NCBI RefSeq assembly: GCF_003818135.1
Contig: NZ_RPOH01000018.1
Location: 1 to 40,748, forward strand
Source: Buttiauxella warmboldiae
GTDB lineage: Bacteria > Pseudomonadota > Gammaproteobacteria > Enterobacterales > Enterobacteriaceae
Length of the DNA stretch: 40,748 bases
Direction of reading: 5' to 3'
Below the pieces are notes generated by a model. It saw nothing but the letters and a program-made list of their open reading frames with translations, did not search any database and was not told the DNA's origin. Shown here in pieces: positions 26,280-36,083 of this stretch (position 1 is its first letter; every line of letters begins with the position of its first letter). The position numbers were made by a program, and so were the translations under genes.

Positions 26280-27590
26280 ATGAGTCAGGCACTTCCGTTA
26301 GTCACACGTCAGGGGGAGCGTATTGCCATTGTCAGTGGCTTACGCACGCCTTTTGCCCGGCAGGCGACGGCCTTTCACGGCATACCCGCGGTCGATCTCG
26401 GCAATATGGTCGTTAGCGAACTGCTGGCGCGCAGCGAAATCCCCCCGGAAATCATCGAACAACTCGTTTTCGGCCAGGTCGTGCAGATGCCGGAAGCACC
26501 GAATATCGCCCGTGAAATTGTTTTGGGCTCCGGGATGAGCGTGCATACCGACGCCTACAGCGTGAGCCGCGCCTGTGCGACGAGCTTCCAGGCCGTGGCG
26601 AACGTTGCTGAAAGTTTAATGGCCGGGACTATTCGCGCGGGTATCGCGGGTGGCGCGGATTCATCGTCTGTTTTACCGATTGGCGTCAGTAAAAAACTGG
26701 GGCGCGTACTGGTCGATGCTAATAAATCCCGTACCCTGGGGCAAAAATTGAAACTCTTTTCCCGCTTACGCCCTCGCGACCTGTTACCTGTTCCTCCTGC
26801 CGTCGCCGAGTATTCGACCGGTTTACGCATGGGCGATACCGCCGAACAAATGGCGAAAACGCATGGCATTACCCGTGAACAACAAGATGCGCTGGCGCAT
26901 CGCTCTCACACCAAAGCCGCGATGGCCTGGAAAGAGGGCAAACTGGCCGCGGAAGTGATGACGGCTTTTATTCCTCCTTATCGTCAGCCTTTCAGCGAAG
27001 ACAATAACGTGCGCCAGAATTCTTCCATTGCCGATTATGCGAAGCTGCGCCCGGCATTCGATCGCCAACACGGCACGGTCACCGCCGCCAATAGTACGCC
27101 GTTAACTGACGGTGCCGCGGCGGTTATTCTGATGACGGAATCACGCGCTAAAGAGCTGGGCCTGAAACCGCTGGGCTATTTACGCAGCTACGCATTTACG
27201 GCGGTGGATGTCTGGCAGGATATGCTGCTTGGCCCGGCATGGGCGACGCCTTTAGCGCTGGAAAGGGCAGGTATCACCCTGAACGATCTGACGTTATTTG
27301 ATATGCATGAAGCCTTTGCGGCGCAAACCCTGGCGAACCTGAAAATGCTCGCCAGCGAACGTTTTGCCCGTGACGTATTAGGGCGTGCTCATGCTACGGG
27401 TGAAGTGGACGACTCGAAATTTAACGTGCTGGGTGGCTCGATTGCTTACGGGCACCCGTTTGCGGCCACAGGGGCGCGAATGATTACCCAGACACTTCAT
27501 GAGTTACGCCGCCGGGGCGGTGGCTTTGGCCTGGTTACCGCGTGTGCAGCCGGTGGATTGGGTGCTGCAATGGTTCTGGAGGCCGAATAA
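26280..27590 (+). CDS. fadI: FadI, 3-ketoacyl-CoA thiolase
   Basis: 436 residues, as in E. coli. The nucleophilic cysteine is in [11 protein letters not shown], the general-base histidines are in DMHEAFAAQ and [13 protein letters not shown], and the second cysteine is in TACAAGGLG. It forms the beta subunit of the FadIJ trifunctional complex, which favours anaerobic conditions. ATG 26280 follows GGGGAG. Its stop overlaps the fadJ start (TAATG). Confidence 0.95.
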   Translation: MSQALPLVTRQGERIAIVSGLRTPFARQATAFHGIPAVDLGNMVVSELLARSEIPPEIIEQLVFGQVVQMPEAPNIAREIVLGSGMSVHTDAYSVSRACATSFQAVANVAESLMAGTIRAGIAGGADSSSVLPIGVSKKLGRVLVDANKSRTLGQKLKLFSRLRPRDLLPVPPAVAEYSTGLRMGDTAEQMAKTHGITREQQDALAHRSHTKAAMAWKEGKLAAEVMTAFIPPYRQPFSEDNNVRQNSSIADYAKLRPAFDRQHGTVTAANSTPLTDGAAAVILMTESRAKELGLKPLGYLRSYAFTAVDVWQDMLLGPAWATPLALERAGITLNDLTLFDMHEAFAAQTLANLKMLASERFARDVLGRAHATGEVDDSKFNVLGGSIAYGHPFAATGARMITQTLHELRRRGGGFGLVTACAAGGLGAAMVLEAE

Positions 27591-29749
27591 TGGAACAGAC
27601 TTCTGCTTTCCACTTACATATCCGTCTCGACAATATCGCGGTGGTGACTATCGATGTGCCGGGCGAAAAAATGAATACGCTGAAAGCCTCTTTCGGCCCG
27701 GAAGTCCACAACATCATCAAACAGGTACGCGACAATACCGCGCTGCAAGGGGTGATCTTTATCTCTGGCAAGCCGGATAACTTTGTCGCAGGCGCCGATA
27801 TCAACATGATTGCCCATTGCCAGACCGCACTTGAGGCGCAAAACCTGGCGCATCAGGGGCAGCAAATCATGGCGGAAATTGCCGCATTGCCCATTCCGGT
27901 GGTGGCGGCAATTCATGGCGCGTGTCTCGGCGGTGGGCTTGAGCTGGCGCTGGCCTGTCATTCACGCATTTGTACCGATGATGAAAAAACCAAACTTGGC
28001 TTGCCGGAAGTGCAGCTTGGCTTATTGCCTGGTTCCGGCGGCACCCAGCGTTTACCTCGTTTGATTGGCGTCAGTAACGCGCTGGATATGATTTTGACGG
28101 GTAAACAGTTACGCCCGCGCCAGGCGCTAAAACTAGGTCTGGTCGATGAGGTGGTTCCCCACTCTATTTTACTGGCCGCCGCGGTTGAACGTGTCGCAAA
28201 GGGGCGCCAGACGTCGCGCGCATTACCGGTTCGGGAACGCATCCTGGCAGGCCCTCTTGGCCGCTCTGTGCTGTTCAGTATGGTGAGTAAGAAAACCGAG
28301 CAAAAAACTCGCGGCAATTATCCTGCCGCGCAGCGCATTATTGAGGTAATAAAAATCGGCCTGGGGCAGGGGAGTTTTAGCGGTTACGAGTCAGAAGCGA
28401 AAGCCTTTGGCGAGCTGGCGATGACGCCGCAATCGGCCGCTTTACGTGGGCTATTCTTTGCCAGCACCGAGCTTAAAAAAGAGTACGGCGCTGATGCACC
28501 GCCGCGTCCAATAAAGGCGGTCGGCATATTGGGTGGCGGTTTGATGGGGGGAGGCATTGCGTTTGTCACGGCGACCAAAGGCAAACTGCCGGTGCGTATT
28601 AAAGATATCAATAATGAAGGCATTAACCACGCGCTGAAATACAGCTGGGATCTGCTGGATAAAAAAGTGCGCCGTCGCCATCTGAAAGCTGCGGAGCGCC
28701 AGCGAGAAATGGCGCGCATCTCCGGCGGCACCGATTATCACGGTTTCCATCATCGCGACATTGTCGTGGAGGCCGTTTTTGAAGATCTCGCCCTCAAGCA
28801 AAAGATGGTGGCAGAAATCGAACAAAACGCTGCGCCGCACACCATCTTTGCTTCCAATACTTCTTCGCTGCCGATTGCTGACATTGCCGCCAACGCGGCA
28901 CGGCCGGAGCAGGTGATTGGCCTGCATTATTTTAGCCCGGTCGATAAAATGCCGCTGGTTGAAGTTATCCCCCACGCAGGGACCAGTGCGCAAACAATTT
29001 CTACTACCGTTCAACTGGCTAAAAAACAGGGTAAAACGCCGATTGTGGTGGGCGACAGCGCCGGGTTCTACGTCAACCGTATTCTCGCCCCCTATGTGAA
29101 TGAAGCGATGCGCTGCCTGCTGGAGGGCGAGCCCGTCGATAAAATTGATAACGCGCTGGTGGCGTTTGGTTTCCCTGTCGGCCCAATCCAGCTTCTGGAT
29201 GAGGTGGGAATTGATGTCGGGACTAAGATTAGCCCTGTGCTTCAGCAGGCTTTCGGCGAGCGTTTTGCTGCTCCGCAAAAGATTGCAGCAATATTGAATG
29301 ACGATCGCAAAGGTAGAAAAAATGGGCGCGGTTTCTATCTTTATCCGGGCAAAGGGAGTAGAAGCAAAAAGCAGGTTGACCCTGCAATCTATCCCCTGCT
29401 GGGCGTGTCGCCTGAAGGGAAGCTGGCGGAAAAAGAGATAGCGCAACGCTGCGTGATGATGATGCTCAATGAAGCGGCTCGCTGCCTTGATGAAGATGTG
29501 GTGCGCAGCGCCCGCGATGGCGACATCGGTGGCGTATTCGGTATTGGTTTTCCACCGTTTCTCGGTGGCCCGTTCCGCTATATGGATGCGCTGGGGATGG
29601 GTGAAGTTGTCGCACAGCTACAGCGTCTGGCAAGTCAGTACGGGGAGCGTTTTGCGCCCTGCGACAGACTTTTACAAATGATGGCACAACAGCAAAGTTT
29701 CTGGGGGGAAGTGAACCCCACAGAGGAAGCTGTAGTCAAAGAAACATGA
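27590..29749 (+). CDS. fadJ: FadJ, enoyl-CoA hydratase / 3-hydroxyacyl-CoA dehydrogenase
   Basis: 719 residues from ATG 27590, which shares one base with the fadI stop; an upstream in-frame start at 27542 lies inside fadI. The N-terminal crotonase domain (about 1-190) has [18 protein letters not shown] and [20 protein letters not shown], carrying the two catalytic glutamates. The dehydrogenase part (about 305-490) has the NAD loop [14 protein letters not shown] and the catalytic-histidine segment [18 protein letters not shown]-terminal helical repeats follow. It carries out the hydratase and dehydrogenase steps of beta-oxidation together with FadI. Confidence 0.95.
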   Translation: MEQTSAFHLHIRLDNIAVVTIDVPGEKMNTLKASFGPEVHNIIKQVRDNTALQGVIFISGKPDNFVAGADINMIAHCQTALEAQNLAHQGQQIMAEIAALPIPVVAAIHGACLGGGLELALACHSRICTDDEKTKLGLPEVQLGLLPGSGGTQRLPRLIGVSNALDMILTGKQLRPRQALKLGLVDEVVPHSILLAAAVERVAKGRQTSRALPVRERILAGPLGRSVLFSMVSKKTEQKTRGNYPAAQRIIEVIKIGLGQGSFSGYESEAKAFGELAMTPQSAALRGLFFASTELKKEYGADAPPRPIKAVGILGGGLMGGGIAFVTATKGKLPVRIKDINNEGINHALKYSWDLLDKKVRRRHLKAAERQREMARISGGTDYHGFHHRDIVVEAVFEDLALKQKMVAEIEQNAAPHTIFASNTSSLPIADIAANAARPEQVIGLHYFSPVDKMPLVEVIPHAGTSAQTISTTVQLAKKQGKTPIVVGDSAGFYVNRILAPYVNEAMRCLLEGEPVDKIDNALVAFGFPVGPIQLLDEVGIDVGTKISPVLQQAFGERFAAPQKIAAILNDDRKGRKNGRGFYLYPGKGSRSKKQVDPAIYPLLGVSPEGKLAEKEIAQRCVMMMLNEAARCLDEDVVRSARDGDIGGVFGIGFPPFLGGPFRYMDALGMGEVVAQLQRLASQYGERFAPCDRLLQMMAQQQSFWGEVNPTEEAVVKET

Positions 29750-29936
29750 GGTTATCACCCGGTGAATGGATGCTGCTCGGTCACTTAATAAACAGTGATT
29801 GACTATACTTGCACCATTGAGGTACAAAACAGCGTTTCATTCGATGTACGGATAAGGCACAATGCCCGGCTGCTGAATTTCCCGGCGCAAGCTTCAGAGG
29901 AATTCAGGCCTTCCTGGTTAACAAAAGCGGTGCAAT

Positions 29937-30424
29937 ATGCAAGTTTTTATCATGCGTCACGGCGACGCAGCTCTCGATGCCGCCAGCGATTCGGTACGTC
30001 CACTCACCCAGTGTGGCTGTGATGAATCCCGAATGATGGCGACCTGGTTGAAAGATCGGGTGGTAGATATCGAACGTGTTCTGGTGAGCCCTTACCTGCG
30101 AGCAGAACAAACCCTGGATGTGGTACGGGAAGCACTGACGCTTCCAGGCAAAGAAGACATTCTGCCGGAATTGACGCCGTGCGGCGATGTAGGCTGGTAA
30201 GCGGCTATTTGCAAACCCTGGCGAATGAAGGCGTCGCCTCGGCACTGGTGATTTCACACCTGCCGTTAGTCGGATATCTGGTCTCTGAGCTTTGCCCGGA
30301 AGAGACACCGCCGATGTTCAGTACCTCGGCCATTGCTAATGTCACGCTTGATCCTGAAACCGGGAAAGGGGTATTCAACTGGCAGATGAGCCCATGCAAT
30401 TTGAAAGTAGCTAAAGCTATCTGA
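29937..30424 (+). pseudogene. sixA: sixA, phosphohistidine phosphatase, broken by a one-base deletion
   Basis: The reading starts MQVFIMRHGDAALDAASD with the catalytic RHG histidine (H8) and follows SixA to ...LPELTPCGDVG, then hits TAA at 30198-30200 after 87 codons. The SixA sequence continues in the next frame as LVSGYLQTLANEGVASAL...ISHLPLVGYLV...MSPCNLKVAKAI, ending at 30424. One missing base between 30193 and 30194 explains it; restoring it gives 162 residues (E. coli 161). The lost half contains the second catalytic histidine (SHLPL), so the short product should be inactive. SixA acts on phosphohistidine in signalling partners (ArcB HPt domain, PTS proteins). It could be a true mutation or a sequencing error. 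A possible promoter is TTGACT (29799) with TACAAA (29823). Confidence 0.9.
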
Positions 30425-30446
30425 TAGCCGTAAGCATGAAAAATAG

Positions 30447-30473
30447 AAGAGCCGCGCAATGCGGCTCTTTCTG
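30447..30473. terminator. Terminator between sixA and smrB
   Basis: AAGAGCCGC (30447-30455), loop GCAAT, GCGGCTCTT (30461-30469), then TTCTG. The paired A/T ends let it serve both the rightward sixA and the leftward smrB. Confidence 0.75.
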
Positions 30474-30523
30474 TTTGTCGCTCTCCTGTGGGGCAGGGGC
30501 GGGGGCATCAGGCCACTCGAACT

Positions 30524-31075
30524 CTACGGCAGCTCCGGCGGCATCCACTCTTCGATTTCAATCAACACCAGCAATGCAGCATCACCACCATACTCTTTTG
30601 GTGCCTGGTGAAACGCCATAATGTGCGGATGCTGCGCCAGCCATAATGGTGTTTGCTGCTTCAAAACGTGTTTGCCATGCCCGTGCATCACGCAGGCACA
30701 AAACACATGCTCGCGCCGACAGGCTGCGATCAACGCCCCTAATTCCTGCTTGGCCTGTAACTGGGTCAGACCATGCAAATCAAGGAATAGCTCGGGAGAG
30801 TAATCACCACGGCGAATTTTTTTCAGCTCAAAATGGCTAACGTCTTCGCGCACATAGCGCGTCGGGCCTTCAGTTGCCAGGCGCGGCTGGAATTCGTCAG
30901 AAAAGTAATGACTCGCATCGGCTTGTTCCTGCAACAGCCGTTTTACTGGAACTTGCTGGACTTTCTTACGCATCGGGCGATGAACAATGGTGTCCTGAGT
31001 TAATTTTTTGGTGCCGCTCATCAGATCGTGGAAAAGGTTCCGATCGTCAGCGCTGAGCGGATTTTTCTTCTTCAT
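30524..31075 (-). CDS. smrB: SmrB, Smr-domain endonuclease of collided ribosomes
   Basis: 183 residues from ATG 31075 ([19 protein letters not shown]), matching the E. coli start and length; an open extension to 31153 is not conserved. The N-terminal basic segment is followed by the Smr domain (about 95-180) with [17 protein letters not shown] and the catalytic-loop HGHGKH. It cleaves mRNA at the interface of collided ribosomes. It is divergent from prmB. Confidence 0.94.
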   Translation of the reverse strand: MKKKNPLSADDRNLFHDLMSGTKKLTQDTIVHRPMRKKVQQVPVKRLLQEQADASHYFSDEFQPRLATEGPTRYVREDVSHFELKKIRRGDYSPELFLDLHGLTQLQAKQELGALIAACRREHVFCACVMHGHGKHVLKQQTPLWLAQHPHIMAFHQAPKEYGGDAALLVLIEIEEWMPPELP

Positions 31076-31246
31076 CGGTTTCTCGTCTCGCATCTGCATT
31101 AGCGCCAGTTTACCTGGTTTGTCGTCCATCGCTAAATAAAACGCAATTTTCACCGCAGTGACAGTGATTGAAATGCTGATTTGTCGCGGCCTTCATGGCA
31201 AACTAATCGCTTATTGAATTAGCGTGAACGGCCTGCGGAGGGCAAC

Positions 31247-32179
31247 GTGGATAAAATTTTCGTCGATGAGGCAGTCAATGAACTGCACACCATTCAGGAT
31301 ATGCTGCGCTGGGCAGTCAGTCGTTTTAGCGCCGCCAACATCTGGTATGGCCATGGTACGGATAACCCGTGGGACGAAGCCGTTCAGTTAGTGCTGCCAA
31401 GCCTCTATCTGCCGCTGGATATTCCTGAAGATATGCGCACCGCGCGTCTGACGCCAAGCGAACGCCATCGTATCGTTGAGCGCGTGATCCGCCGCGTCAA
31501 CGAGCGCATCCCGGTCGCCTATCTGACCAACAAAGCCTGGTTCTGCGGCCACGAATTTTATGTCGATGAGCGCGTGCTGGTGCCGCGTTCGCCAATCGGT
31601 GAGCTTATCACCAACCGTTTTGCCGGCCTGTTTGATAACGAACCGCAGCATATCCTGGATATGTGCACCGGCAGCGGCTGTATCGCCATTGCCTGTGCTT
31701 ACGAATTCCAGAATGCGGAAGTGGACGCGGTTGATATTTCTCTTGATGCGCTGGCGGTTGCCGAGCAAAACATCGCCGAGCACGGCCTGGAAAACCAGGT
31801 GACGCCGATTCGTTCAGACCTGTTCCGCGACCTGCCAAAAGTGCAGTACGACATTATCGTCACTAACCCGCCGTATGTGGATGCGGACGATATGTCTGAC
31901 CTGCCGGGCGAGTTCAGGTTCGAGCCTGAATTAGGTCTGGCGGCAGGAACCGATGGCCTGAAGCTGGCGCGTCGTATTCTGGCCTGTGCGCCTGATTACC
32001 TTGCCGATGGCGGGGTTCTGATTTGTGAGGTTGGAAACAGCATGGTCCACCTGATGGACCAATACCCGGACGTGCCGTTCACCTGGCTTGAATTCGACAA
32101 CGGCGGCGACGGCGTGTTTATGCTGACCAAATCGCAGCTTATCGACGCGCGCGAACATTTCAGCATCTACAAAGATTAA
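31247..32179 (+). CDS. prmB: PrmB, ribosomal protein uL3 glutamine methyltransferase
   Basis: 310 residues, the same as E. coli, beginning at GTG 31247 behind GGAGGG; there is no in-frame ATG nearby and E. coli also uses this position. The N-terminal substrate-recognition helices (about 1-100) precede a Rossmann methyltransferase with the SAM loop [12 protein letters not shown] and the glutamine-methylating NPPY motif ([12 protein letters not shown]). It methylates Gln150 of uL3 for 50S assembly. aroC follows 82 bases downstream. Confidence 0.96.
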   Translation: MDKIFVDEAVNELHTIQDMLRWAVSRFSAANIWYGHGTDNPWDEAVQLVLPSLYLPLDIPEDMRTARLTPSERHRIVERVIRRVNERIPVAYLTNKAWFCGHEFYVDERVLVPRSPIGELITNRFAGLFDNEPQHILDMCTGSGCIAIACAYEFQNAEVDAVDISLDALAVAEQNIAEHGLENQVTPIRSDLFRDLPKVQYDIIVTNPPYVDADDMSDLPGEFRFEPELGLAAGTDGLKLARRILACAPDYLADGGVLICEVGNSMVHLMDQYPDVPFTWLEFDNGGDGVFMLTKSQLIDAREHFSIYKD

Positions 32180-32189
32180 TCTGTGCAGG

Positions 32190-32214
32190 CGGGCCTTACG
32201 GCCCGTCTTCTTTT
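32190..32214 (+). terminator. Weak terminator/attenuator between prmB and aroC
   Basis: CGGGCC (32190-32195), TTAC loop, GGCCCG (32200-32205), then the T-rich TCTTCTTTT. The short stem and interrupted T-run suggest partial termination with read-through into aroC. Confidence 0.5.
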
Positions 32215-32261
32215 GCTCACAACACAACGAAAATGACAACGGTAAGGAGCCGTGACAGAAG

Positions 32262-33347
32262 ATGGCAGGAAACTCTATTGGACAGGTATTTCGCGTAACG
32301 ACTTTTGGTGAGTCCCACGGTGTGGCGTTGGGCTGTATTGTGGATGGCGTGCCGCCGGGCATTCCGCTGACCGAAGCTGATTTACAGCACGATCTCAATC
32401 GCCGCCGCCCGGGCACTTCTCGCTACACTACTCAGCGGCGTGAACCCGATCGGGTGAAGATCCTCTCCGGCGTTTTTGACGGCGTGACGACCGGTACCAG
32501 CATCGGTTTGCTGATTGAAAACACCGATCAGCGCTCGCAGGATTACAGCGCGATCAAAGACGTGTTCCGTCCGGGCCACGCTGATTACACCTACGAACAA
32601 AAATATGGCCTGCGCGATTACCGTGGCGGTGGCCGTTCTTCTGCCCGCGAAACCGCAATGCGCGTGGCGGCTGGGGCGATTGCTAAAAAATATCTGGCGC
32701 ATAAATACGGCATCACCATTCGTGGCTGCCTGACGCAAATGGGCGATGTGCCACTGGAAATCAAAGACTGGGATCAAGTTGAGCAGAACCCGTTTTTCTG
32801 CCCTGACCCGGATAAAATCGAAACCCTTGATGAACTGATGCGGGCGCTGAAAAAAGAGGGCGACTCTATCGGTGCGAAAGTGACCGTGGTGGCTGACAAC
32901 GTGCCGCCGGGCCTGGGAGAACCGGTATTCGACCGCTTAGATGCCGATATCGCGCACGCGCTGATGAGCATTAACGCCGTGAAAGGCGTGGAAATCGGCG
33001 CGGGCTTTGGCGTGGTTAATCTGCGCGGTAGCCAGAACCGTGACGAAATAACCAAAGAGGGCTTCCAGAGCAACCATGCTGGGGGCATTCTTGGGGGGAT
33101 CAGCAGCGGCCAGCAAATTGTCGCGAATATGGCGCTGAAACCGACCTCCAGCATTATGGTTCCGGGTCGTACCATCAATCGCGAAGGCGAAGAAGTTGAG
33201 ATGGTCACGCGCGGCCGCCATGACCCTTGCGTGGGTATTCGTGCGGTTCCGATTGCCGAAGCCATGTTAGCGATTGTATTGATGGATCATATGCTGCGTC
33301 AGCGTGCTCAAAACGGTGACGTGACTTTCCCTTTGCCGCGCTGGTAA
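32262..33347 (+). CDS. aroC: AroC, chorismate synthase
   Basis: 361 residues, as in E. coli. The FMN-dependent enzyme converts EPSP to chorismate, the last shikimate-pathway step. All three signatures are present: [18 protein letters not shown] (about 12-29), [18 protein letters not shown] (about 124-141) and [19 protein letters not shown] near residue 320. Ribosome site AAGGAG precedes ATG 32262. mepA begins four bases after its stop. Confidence 0.97.
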   Translation: MAGNSIGQVFRVTTFGESHGVALGCIVDGVPPGIPLTEADLQHDLNRRRPGTSRYTTQRREPDRVKILSGVFDGVTTGTSIGLLIENTDQRSQDYSAIKDVFRPGHADYTYEQKYGLRDYRGGGRSSARETAMRVAAGAIAKKYLAHKYGITIRGCLTQMGDVPLEIKDWDQVEQNPFFCPDPDKIETLDELMRALKKEGDSIGAKVTVVADNVPPGLGEPVFDRLDADIAHALMSINAVKGVEIGAGFGVVNLRGSQNRDEITKEGFQSNHAGGILGGISSGQQIVANMALKPTSSIMVPGRTINREGEEVEMVTRGRHDPCVGIRAVPIAEAMLAIVLMDHMLRQRAQNGDVTFPLPRW

Positions 33348-33351
33348 TGCG

Positions 33352-34176
33352 ATGAAAAATACGCTCGTGGGGCTACTGGCATTGCTTGCCAGTACCGCTA
33401 CTTTTGCCGCTACCCCGTGGCAGAAAATTAGCCATCCGATTGCCGGGAGCCCGCAGTCTATCGGCGCTTTTTCTAACGGCTGTATCGTGGGCGCCCACGC
33501 GTTGCCGCTTAACGATCCCCGCTATCAGGTGATGCGCCCGGATCAGCGCCGCTATTTTGGCCATCCCGATTTAGTGACGTTTATCCAGCGCCTGAGTAAC
33601 CAGTCTACGCAGCTGGGCCTCGGTACGCTGCTGGTTGGCGATATGGGCATGGCGGCGGGCGGTCGTTTTAGTTCAGGCCATGCCAGCCACCAAAGCGGGC
33701 TGGACGTCGATATCTTCTTGCAGCTTCCCAAAGCGCGCTGGACGTCAGCTCAGCTTCTTAAACCGCAGGCGCTGGATTTAGTCGCCAGCGATAATCAGCA
33801 TGTGGTGCCGCGTTTGTGGCAGCCGGAAATCAGCAGCCTGATTAAGCTTGCGGCGCAAGATAATGACGTCACGCGTATTTTCGTCAACCCGGCGATAAAG
33901 CAACAGTTGTGCCTTGATGCGGGGGCCGATCGCGACTGGCTGCGCAAAGTGCGCCCGTGGTTTGCGCACCGTGCGCATATGCATGTGCGCCTGCGTTGCC
34001 CGGCGGATAGCCTTGAGTGTGAAGACCAGCCCTTACCTCCGCCCGGCGACGGCTGCGGTGCCGAATTGCACAGCTGGTTTGCGCCGCCAGCGCCCGGCGA
34101 GCGGCCAGCGAAAAAGAAAACGCCGCCCCCTTTACCCGCCTCTTGTCAGGCTTTGCTGGATGAGCACGTTCTCTAA
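33352..34176 (+). CDS. mepA: MepA, periplasmic murein DD-/LD-endopeptidase
   Basis: 274 residues, E. coli length. The signal peptide ends [11 protein letters not shown]. The zinc site of the LAS/M74 family is visible: [16 protein letters not shown] (histidine and aspartate ligands) and the later HRAHMHVRL. Cysteines that form the three structural disulfides are conserved toward the C-terminus. It cuts peptide cross-links in peptidoglycan. It is tightly linked to aroC. Confidence 0.96.
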   Translation: MKNTLVGLLALLASTATFAATPWQKISHPIAGSPQSIGAFSNGCIVGAHALPLNDPRYQVMRPDQRRYFGHPDLVTFIQRLSNQSTQLGLGTLLVGDMGMAAGGRFSSGHASHQSGLDVDIFLQLPKARWTSAQLLKPQALDLVASDNQHVVPRLWQPEISSLIKLAAQDNDVTRIFVNPAIKQQLCLDAGADRDWLRKVRPWFAHRAHMHVRLRCPADSLECEDQPLPPPGDGCGAELHSWFAPPAPGERPAKKKTPPPLPASCQALLDEHVL

Positions 34177-34205
34177 CGGATAAGTTCATGGAATGGAAAT
34201 AACTG

Positions 34206-34241
34206 ACAAGAAAGGAAAAAACGTGGTTTTTCCTTTCTTGT
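34206..34241 (+). terminator. Purine-stem hairpin after mepA (repeat copy B)
   Basis: Perfect 15-bp stem ACAAGAAAGGAAAAA (34206-34220) with its complement (34227-34241) and loop ACGTGG, 29 bases after the mepA stop. It shares the CTGACA lead-in and A-G rich arm with the hairpin at 5817-5848 and the cut-off copy at the right window edge. It probably ends mepA transcription, although the run of T lies inside the stem rather than after it. Confidence 0.65.
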
Positions 34242-34315
34242 GGGAAGCAGCCGAAAATCAATCAATTGATTTTCCTTGTTAATTTTTTAGTGAGATCTTT
34301 TCGTTTCACGATTGC

Positions 34316-35134
34316 ATGAGGTTTGTCATCTCTTTGATGGAATGGTTCATGGTTTCCCCCCTGATGCTGGTGGCGCTATTTTTCGTCGCCATGCTGGCAG
34401 GGTTTATTGATTCACTGGCGGGCGGCGGCGGCCTGATCACCGTTCCCGTCCTGTTAGCTACGGGAATGTCCCCCGCACATGCTTTGGCGACTAACAAACT
34501 CCAGGCCTGTGGCGGTTCGGTTTCTTCCTCGCTCTATTTTATCCGCCGTAAGGTGGTGAACTTAAAAGATCAGAAACTCAATATTCTGATGACCTTTATT
34601 GGCTCAACATCCGGAGCGTTGCTGGTTCAGTATGTGAAATCAGACGTGCTGCGCCAGATCCTGCCGCTATTAGTTATCTGCATTGGTTTATATTTTTTAC
34701 TGATGCCAAAACTGGGTGAAGAAGACAGGCAACGCCGTTTGTACGGCCTGCCGTTTGCGCTGGTGGCAGGCGGCTGCGTCGGTTTTTACGACGGTTTCTT
34801 CGGGCCGGGGGCGGGGTCTTTTTATGCGCTGGCCTTTGTCACGCTATGCGGCTTTAACCTCGCTAAATCTACCGCTCACGCCAAAGTATTAAACGCCACC
34901 TCGAATCTCGGCGGCCTGCTGCTGTTCATTATTGGCGGCAAAGTGATTTGGGGAACCGGTTTTGTGATGATGGCCGGCCAGTTCTTAGGGGCGCGAATGG
35001 GATCGCGCCTTGTGTTGAGTAAAGGGCAAAAACTGATCCGTCCGATGATTGTGATAGTTTCGGCGGTGATGAGTGCCAAACTCTTATTTGATAGCCACGG
35101 AACGGAGATCCTCCATTGGTTGGGGATAGTTTGA
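34316..35134 (+). CDS. yfcA: YfcA, TauE/SafE-family membrane protein
   Basis: 272 residues from ATG 34316, or 265 from ATG 34337 (MEWFMVSPLMLV). Neither has a convincing ribosome site and the E. coli N-terminus (269 residues) does not decide. About eight helices; the two family repeats show FIDSLAGGGGLITVPVLL and GFYDGFFGPGAGSFYALAF. The TauE/SafE family is proposed to export sulfite or organosulfur anions; the substrate of YfcA is unknown. epmC begins two bases after its stop. Confidence 0.92.
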   Translation: MRFVISLMEWFMVSPLMLVALFFVAMLAGFIDSLAGGGGLITVPVLLATGMSPAHALATNKLQACGGSVSSSLYFIRRKVVNLKDQKLNILMTFIGSTSGALLVQYVKSDVLRQILPLLVICIGLYFLLMPKLGEEDRQRRLYGLPFALVAGGCVGFYDGFFGPGAGSFYALAFVTLCGFNLAKSTAHAKVLNATSNLGGLLLFIIGGKVIWGTGFVMMAGQFLGARMGSRLVLSKGQKLIRPMIVIVSAVMSAKLLFDSHGTEILHWLGIV

Positions 35135-35135
35135 G

Positions 35136-35705
35136 ATGACCACAGCGAATATGACCATAGCGACAGAGCACCATTATCAGGAACTTATCGATATTTTCGA
35201 TAACTGCTTTCAGGATGAATTTAATACCCGTCTGATTAAAGGCGACGACGAACCGATCTATCTTCCTGCTGATGAGGAAATTCCTTATCACCGCGTGGTG
35301 TTTGCCCACGGTTATTATGCCAGCGGTATGCACGAGATTTCTCACTGGCTTATCGCGGGTAAAGCACGCCGCGAGCTGGTGGATTTTGGGTACTGGTATT
35401 GCCCGGACGGGCGTGATGCCGAAACACAAAGCAAATTTGAGGATGTGGAAGTCAAACCCCAGGCGCAGGAATGGTTGCTGTGCGTGGCGGCAAACTTCCC
35501 GTTCAACGTGAGCTGCGACAACCTGAGCGGAGATTTCGACCCGGACAGGATCGCCTTCCAGCGCCGTGTCCACGCCCAGGTGATGGTTTACCTGCAGGAA
35601 GGCATTCCGGCGCGTACGGCAAAACTGATTGAAGCATTGCGGGAATACTACCAAACCCCGCCGCTGGCCGCAGAGCAGTTCCCGTGGCCGGAAGATTTAA
35701 ACTAA
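35136..35705 (+). CDS. epmC: EpmC, hydroxylase of elongation factor P
   Basis: 189 residues from ATG 35136, or 184 from ATG 35151; E. coli EpmC has 182. The two possible starts lie in a near-tandem duplication. The core contains [31 protein letters not shown] with the putative metal-binding HExxH-like HEISH. It hydroxylates the beta-lysylated lysine of EF-P after EpmA/EpmB action. It follows yfcA with one spacer base, suggesting coupling, and precedes yfcL. Confidence 0.93.
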   Translation: MTTANMTIATEHHYQELIDIFDNCFQDEFNTRLIKGDDEPIYLPADEEIPYHRVVFAHGYYASGMHEISHWLIAGKARRELVDFGYWYCPDGRDAETQSKFEDVEVKPQAQEWLLCVAANFPFNVSCDNLSGDFDPDRIAFQRRVHAQVMVYLQEGIPARTAKLIEALREYYQTPPLAAEQFPWPEDLN

Positions 35706-35728
35706 AAACCTGCAAAAGAGGAAGTACG

Positions 35729-36004
35729 ATGATCGCGGAATTTGAGACACGCATTCTGGCGCTAATTGATGAGATGGTTGAGACGGCCAGCGATGACGAA
35801 CTGTTTGCCAGCGGTTATCTGCGTGGCCATCTGACGCTGGCAGTCGCCGATCTGGAACTGGGGGAAGACCATAGCCCGGAAGCGCTGCATACTGCGGTCT
35901 CTGGTGGTCTGGAAAAAGCGATTCAGGCCGGTGAACTGTCGCCGCGCGACCAGTCTTTGGTGCTGGAAATGTGGGACAACCTGTACCAGAAAGCGCAATT
36001 CTAA
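35729..36004 (+). CDS. yfcL: YfcL, small conserved protein
   Basis: 91 residues (E. coli 92). ATG 35729 follows [28 protein letters not shown] and [19 protein letters not shown] are strongly conserved. Largely helical and acidic; function unknown. It lies 23 bases after epmC, and a REP-type palindrome follows it. Confidence 0.92.
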   Translation: MIAEFETRILALIDEMVETASDDELFASGYLRGHLTLAVADLELGEDHSPEALHTAVSGGLEKAIQAGELSPRDQSLVLEMWDNLYQKAQF

Positions 36005-36018
36005 TCCCTTGTGCTGGA

Positions 36019-36078
36019 TGACGCCGCCGCTTATCTACCCTACGAATTTGTAGGTCGGGTAAGCGCCGCGTCACCCGA
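36019..36078. repeat. REP/BIME-type palindrome between yfcL and mnmC
   Basis: An imperfect inverted repeat centred on GAATTT: TGACGCCGCCGCTTA...CCTAC on the left, and GTAGGTCGGGTAAGCGCC followed by GCGTCA on the right, then CCCGATA. The right arm matches the form of enterobacterial REP units (GTAGGyCGGGTAAGCG). It lies between convergent genes, the usual place, and probably caps or terminates both messages. Confidence 0.75.
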
Positions 36079-36083
36079 TATAA

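Noticed and set aside
28451-29446. 331-codon leftward frame opposite fadJ
   Set aside because: Antisense shadow of a strongly coding, GC-rich gene; no ribosome site and no known product.
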